Shown here one piece after another: positions 12,350 through 13,868 of a DNA stretch of 13,868 nucleotides. Under the pieces are notes generated by a model that was given only the letters and a program-made list of their open reading frames with translations, ran no database searches and was not told where the DNA came from. Every line of letters begins with the position of its first letter. The first letter of the stretch is position 1. Origin of the DNA: JBOGGX01 sp050744245 (lineage in GTDB: Bacteria; Actinomycetota; Acidimicrobiia; Acidimicrobiales; JBOGGX01); assembly GCA_050744245.1 (NCBI GenBank), contig JBOGGX010000185.1, positions 1 through 13,868 of the forward strand, read 5' to 3'. The position numbers were made by a program, and so were the translations under genes.

Positions 12350-12406
12350 TGGCCTCCCCCTCCTTGCCCGCGTCGGCGCCGGCCACGGTAGGCCACGCGG
12401 TGGGGG

Positions 12407-13843
<1,437 letters not shown>

Positions 13844-13868
13844 CTCCGAATGTTGGGTGGTTGTGGGG

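Overview
The window is very GC-rich DNA with strong G/C bias at third codon positions, many GTG starts, tightly overlapping stop/start codons and several genes without a clear Shine-Dalgarno. Together with the families present (SigC-type ECF sigma factor, YcnI/CopC-CopD copper genes, acetamidase/formamidase, glycolipid-binding domain protein, CGNR regulator), this points to an actinobacterium, perhaps an uncultured lineage such as Acidimicrobiia. The taxonomic placement is inference. I see no rRNA, tRNA, CRISPR array, transposase or integrase.

Layout. (1) Positions 1-1090: a YdeI-type gene (minus strand, running off the left edge) diverges from a small proline-rich membrane-anchored protein that looks frameshifted near its 3' end. 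(2) Positions about 1150-3120: a segment of visibly lower GC and mixed codon use. It holds a two-gene minus-strand operon (lipocalin-like protein, then a glycolipid-binding domain protein, ATGA overlap) and a divergent CGNR zinc-finger regulator, followed by about 200 bp with no gene. (3) Positions 3119-4631: a decayed zone with a SulP transporter fragment, a HAD phosphatase pseudogene with two frameshifts and a lost 3' end, an intact FKBP prolyl isomerase and a remnant of a Clp N-terminal repeat. (4) Positions 4582-9278: a copper locus. A minus-strand chain of four genes (zinc-finger anti-sigma factor, CopC-CopD fusion, YcnI copper chaperone, membrane protein with a WHDHRIHWM motif) diverges from a SigC-like ECF sigma factor. 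(5) Positions 9279-9374: a convergent intergenic region with a perfect 10-bp dyad. (6) Positions 9375-11083: a metallophosphoesterase plus ParB-like domain protein operon, possibly led by a 45-aa small ORF with an ATGA overlap. (7) Positions 11234-13843: formamidase/acetamidase and dihydrolipoyl dehydrogenase.

How the genes work together. The best supported module is the copper locus. The sigma factor probably activates the chain, the membrane zinc-finger protein probably restrains it, and YcnI, CopC-CopD and the His/Trp/Met-motif membrane protein probably handle copper at the outer face of the cytoplasmic membrane. The MPE/ParB-like pair and the lipocalin/glycolipid-binding/CGNR trio are the two modules whose function I cannot assign; they are the best candidates for undescribed biology. 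The frameshifts and truncations between 980 and 4631 may be real decay or local assembly error, and raw-read inspection would separate the two.
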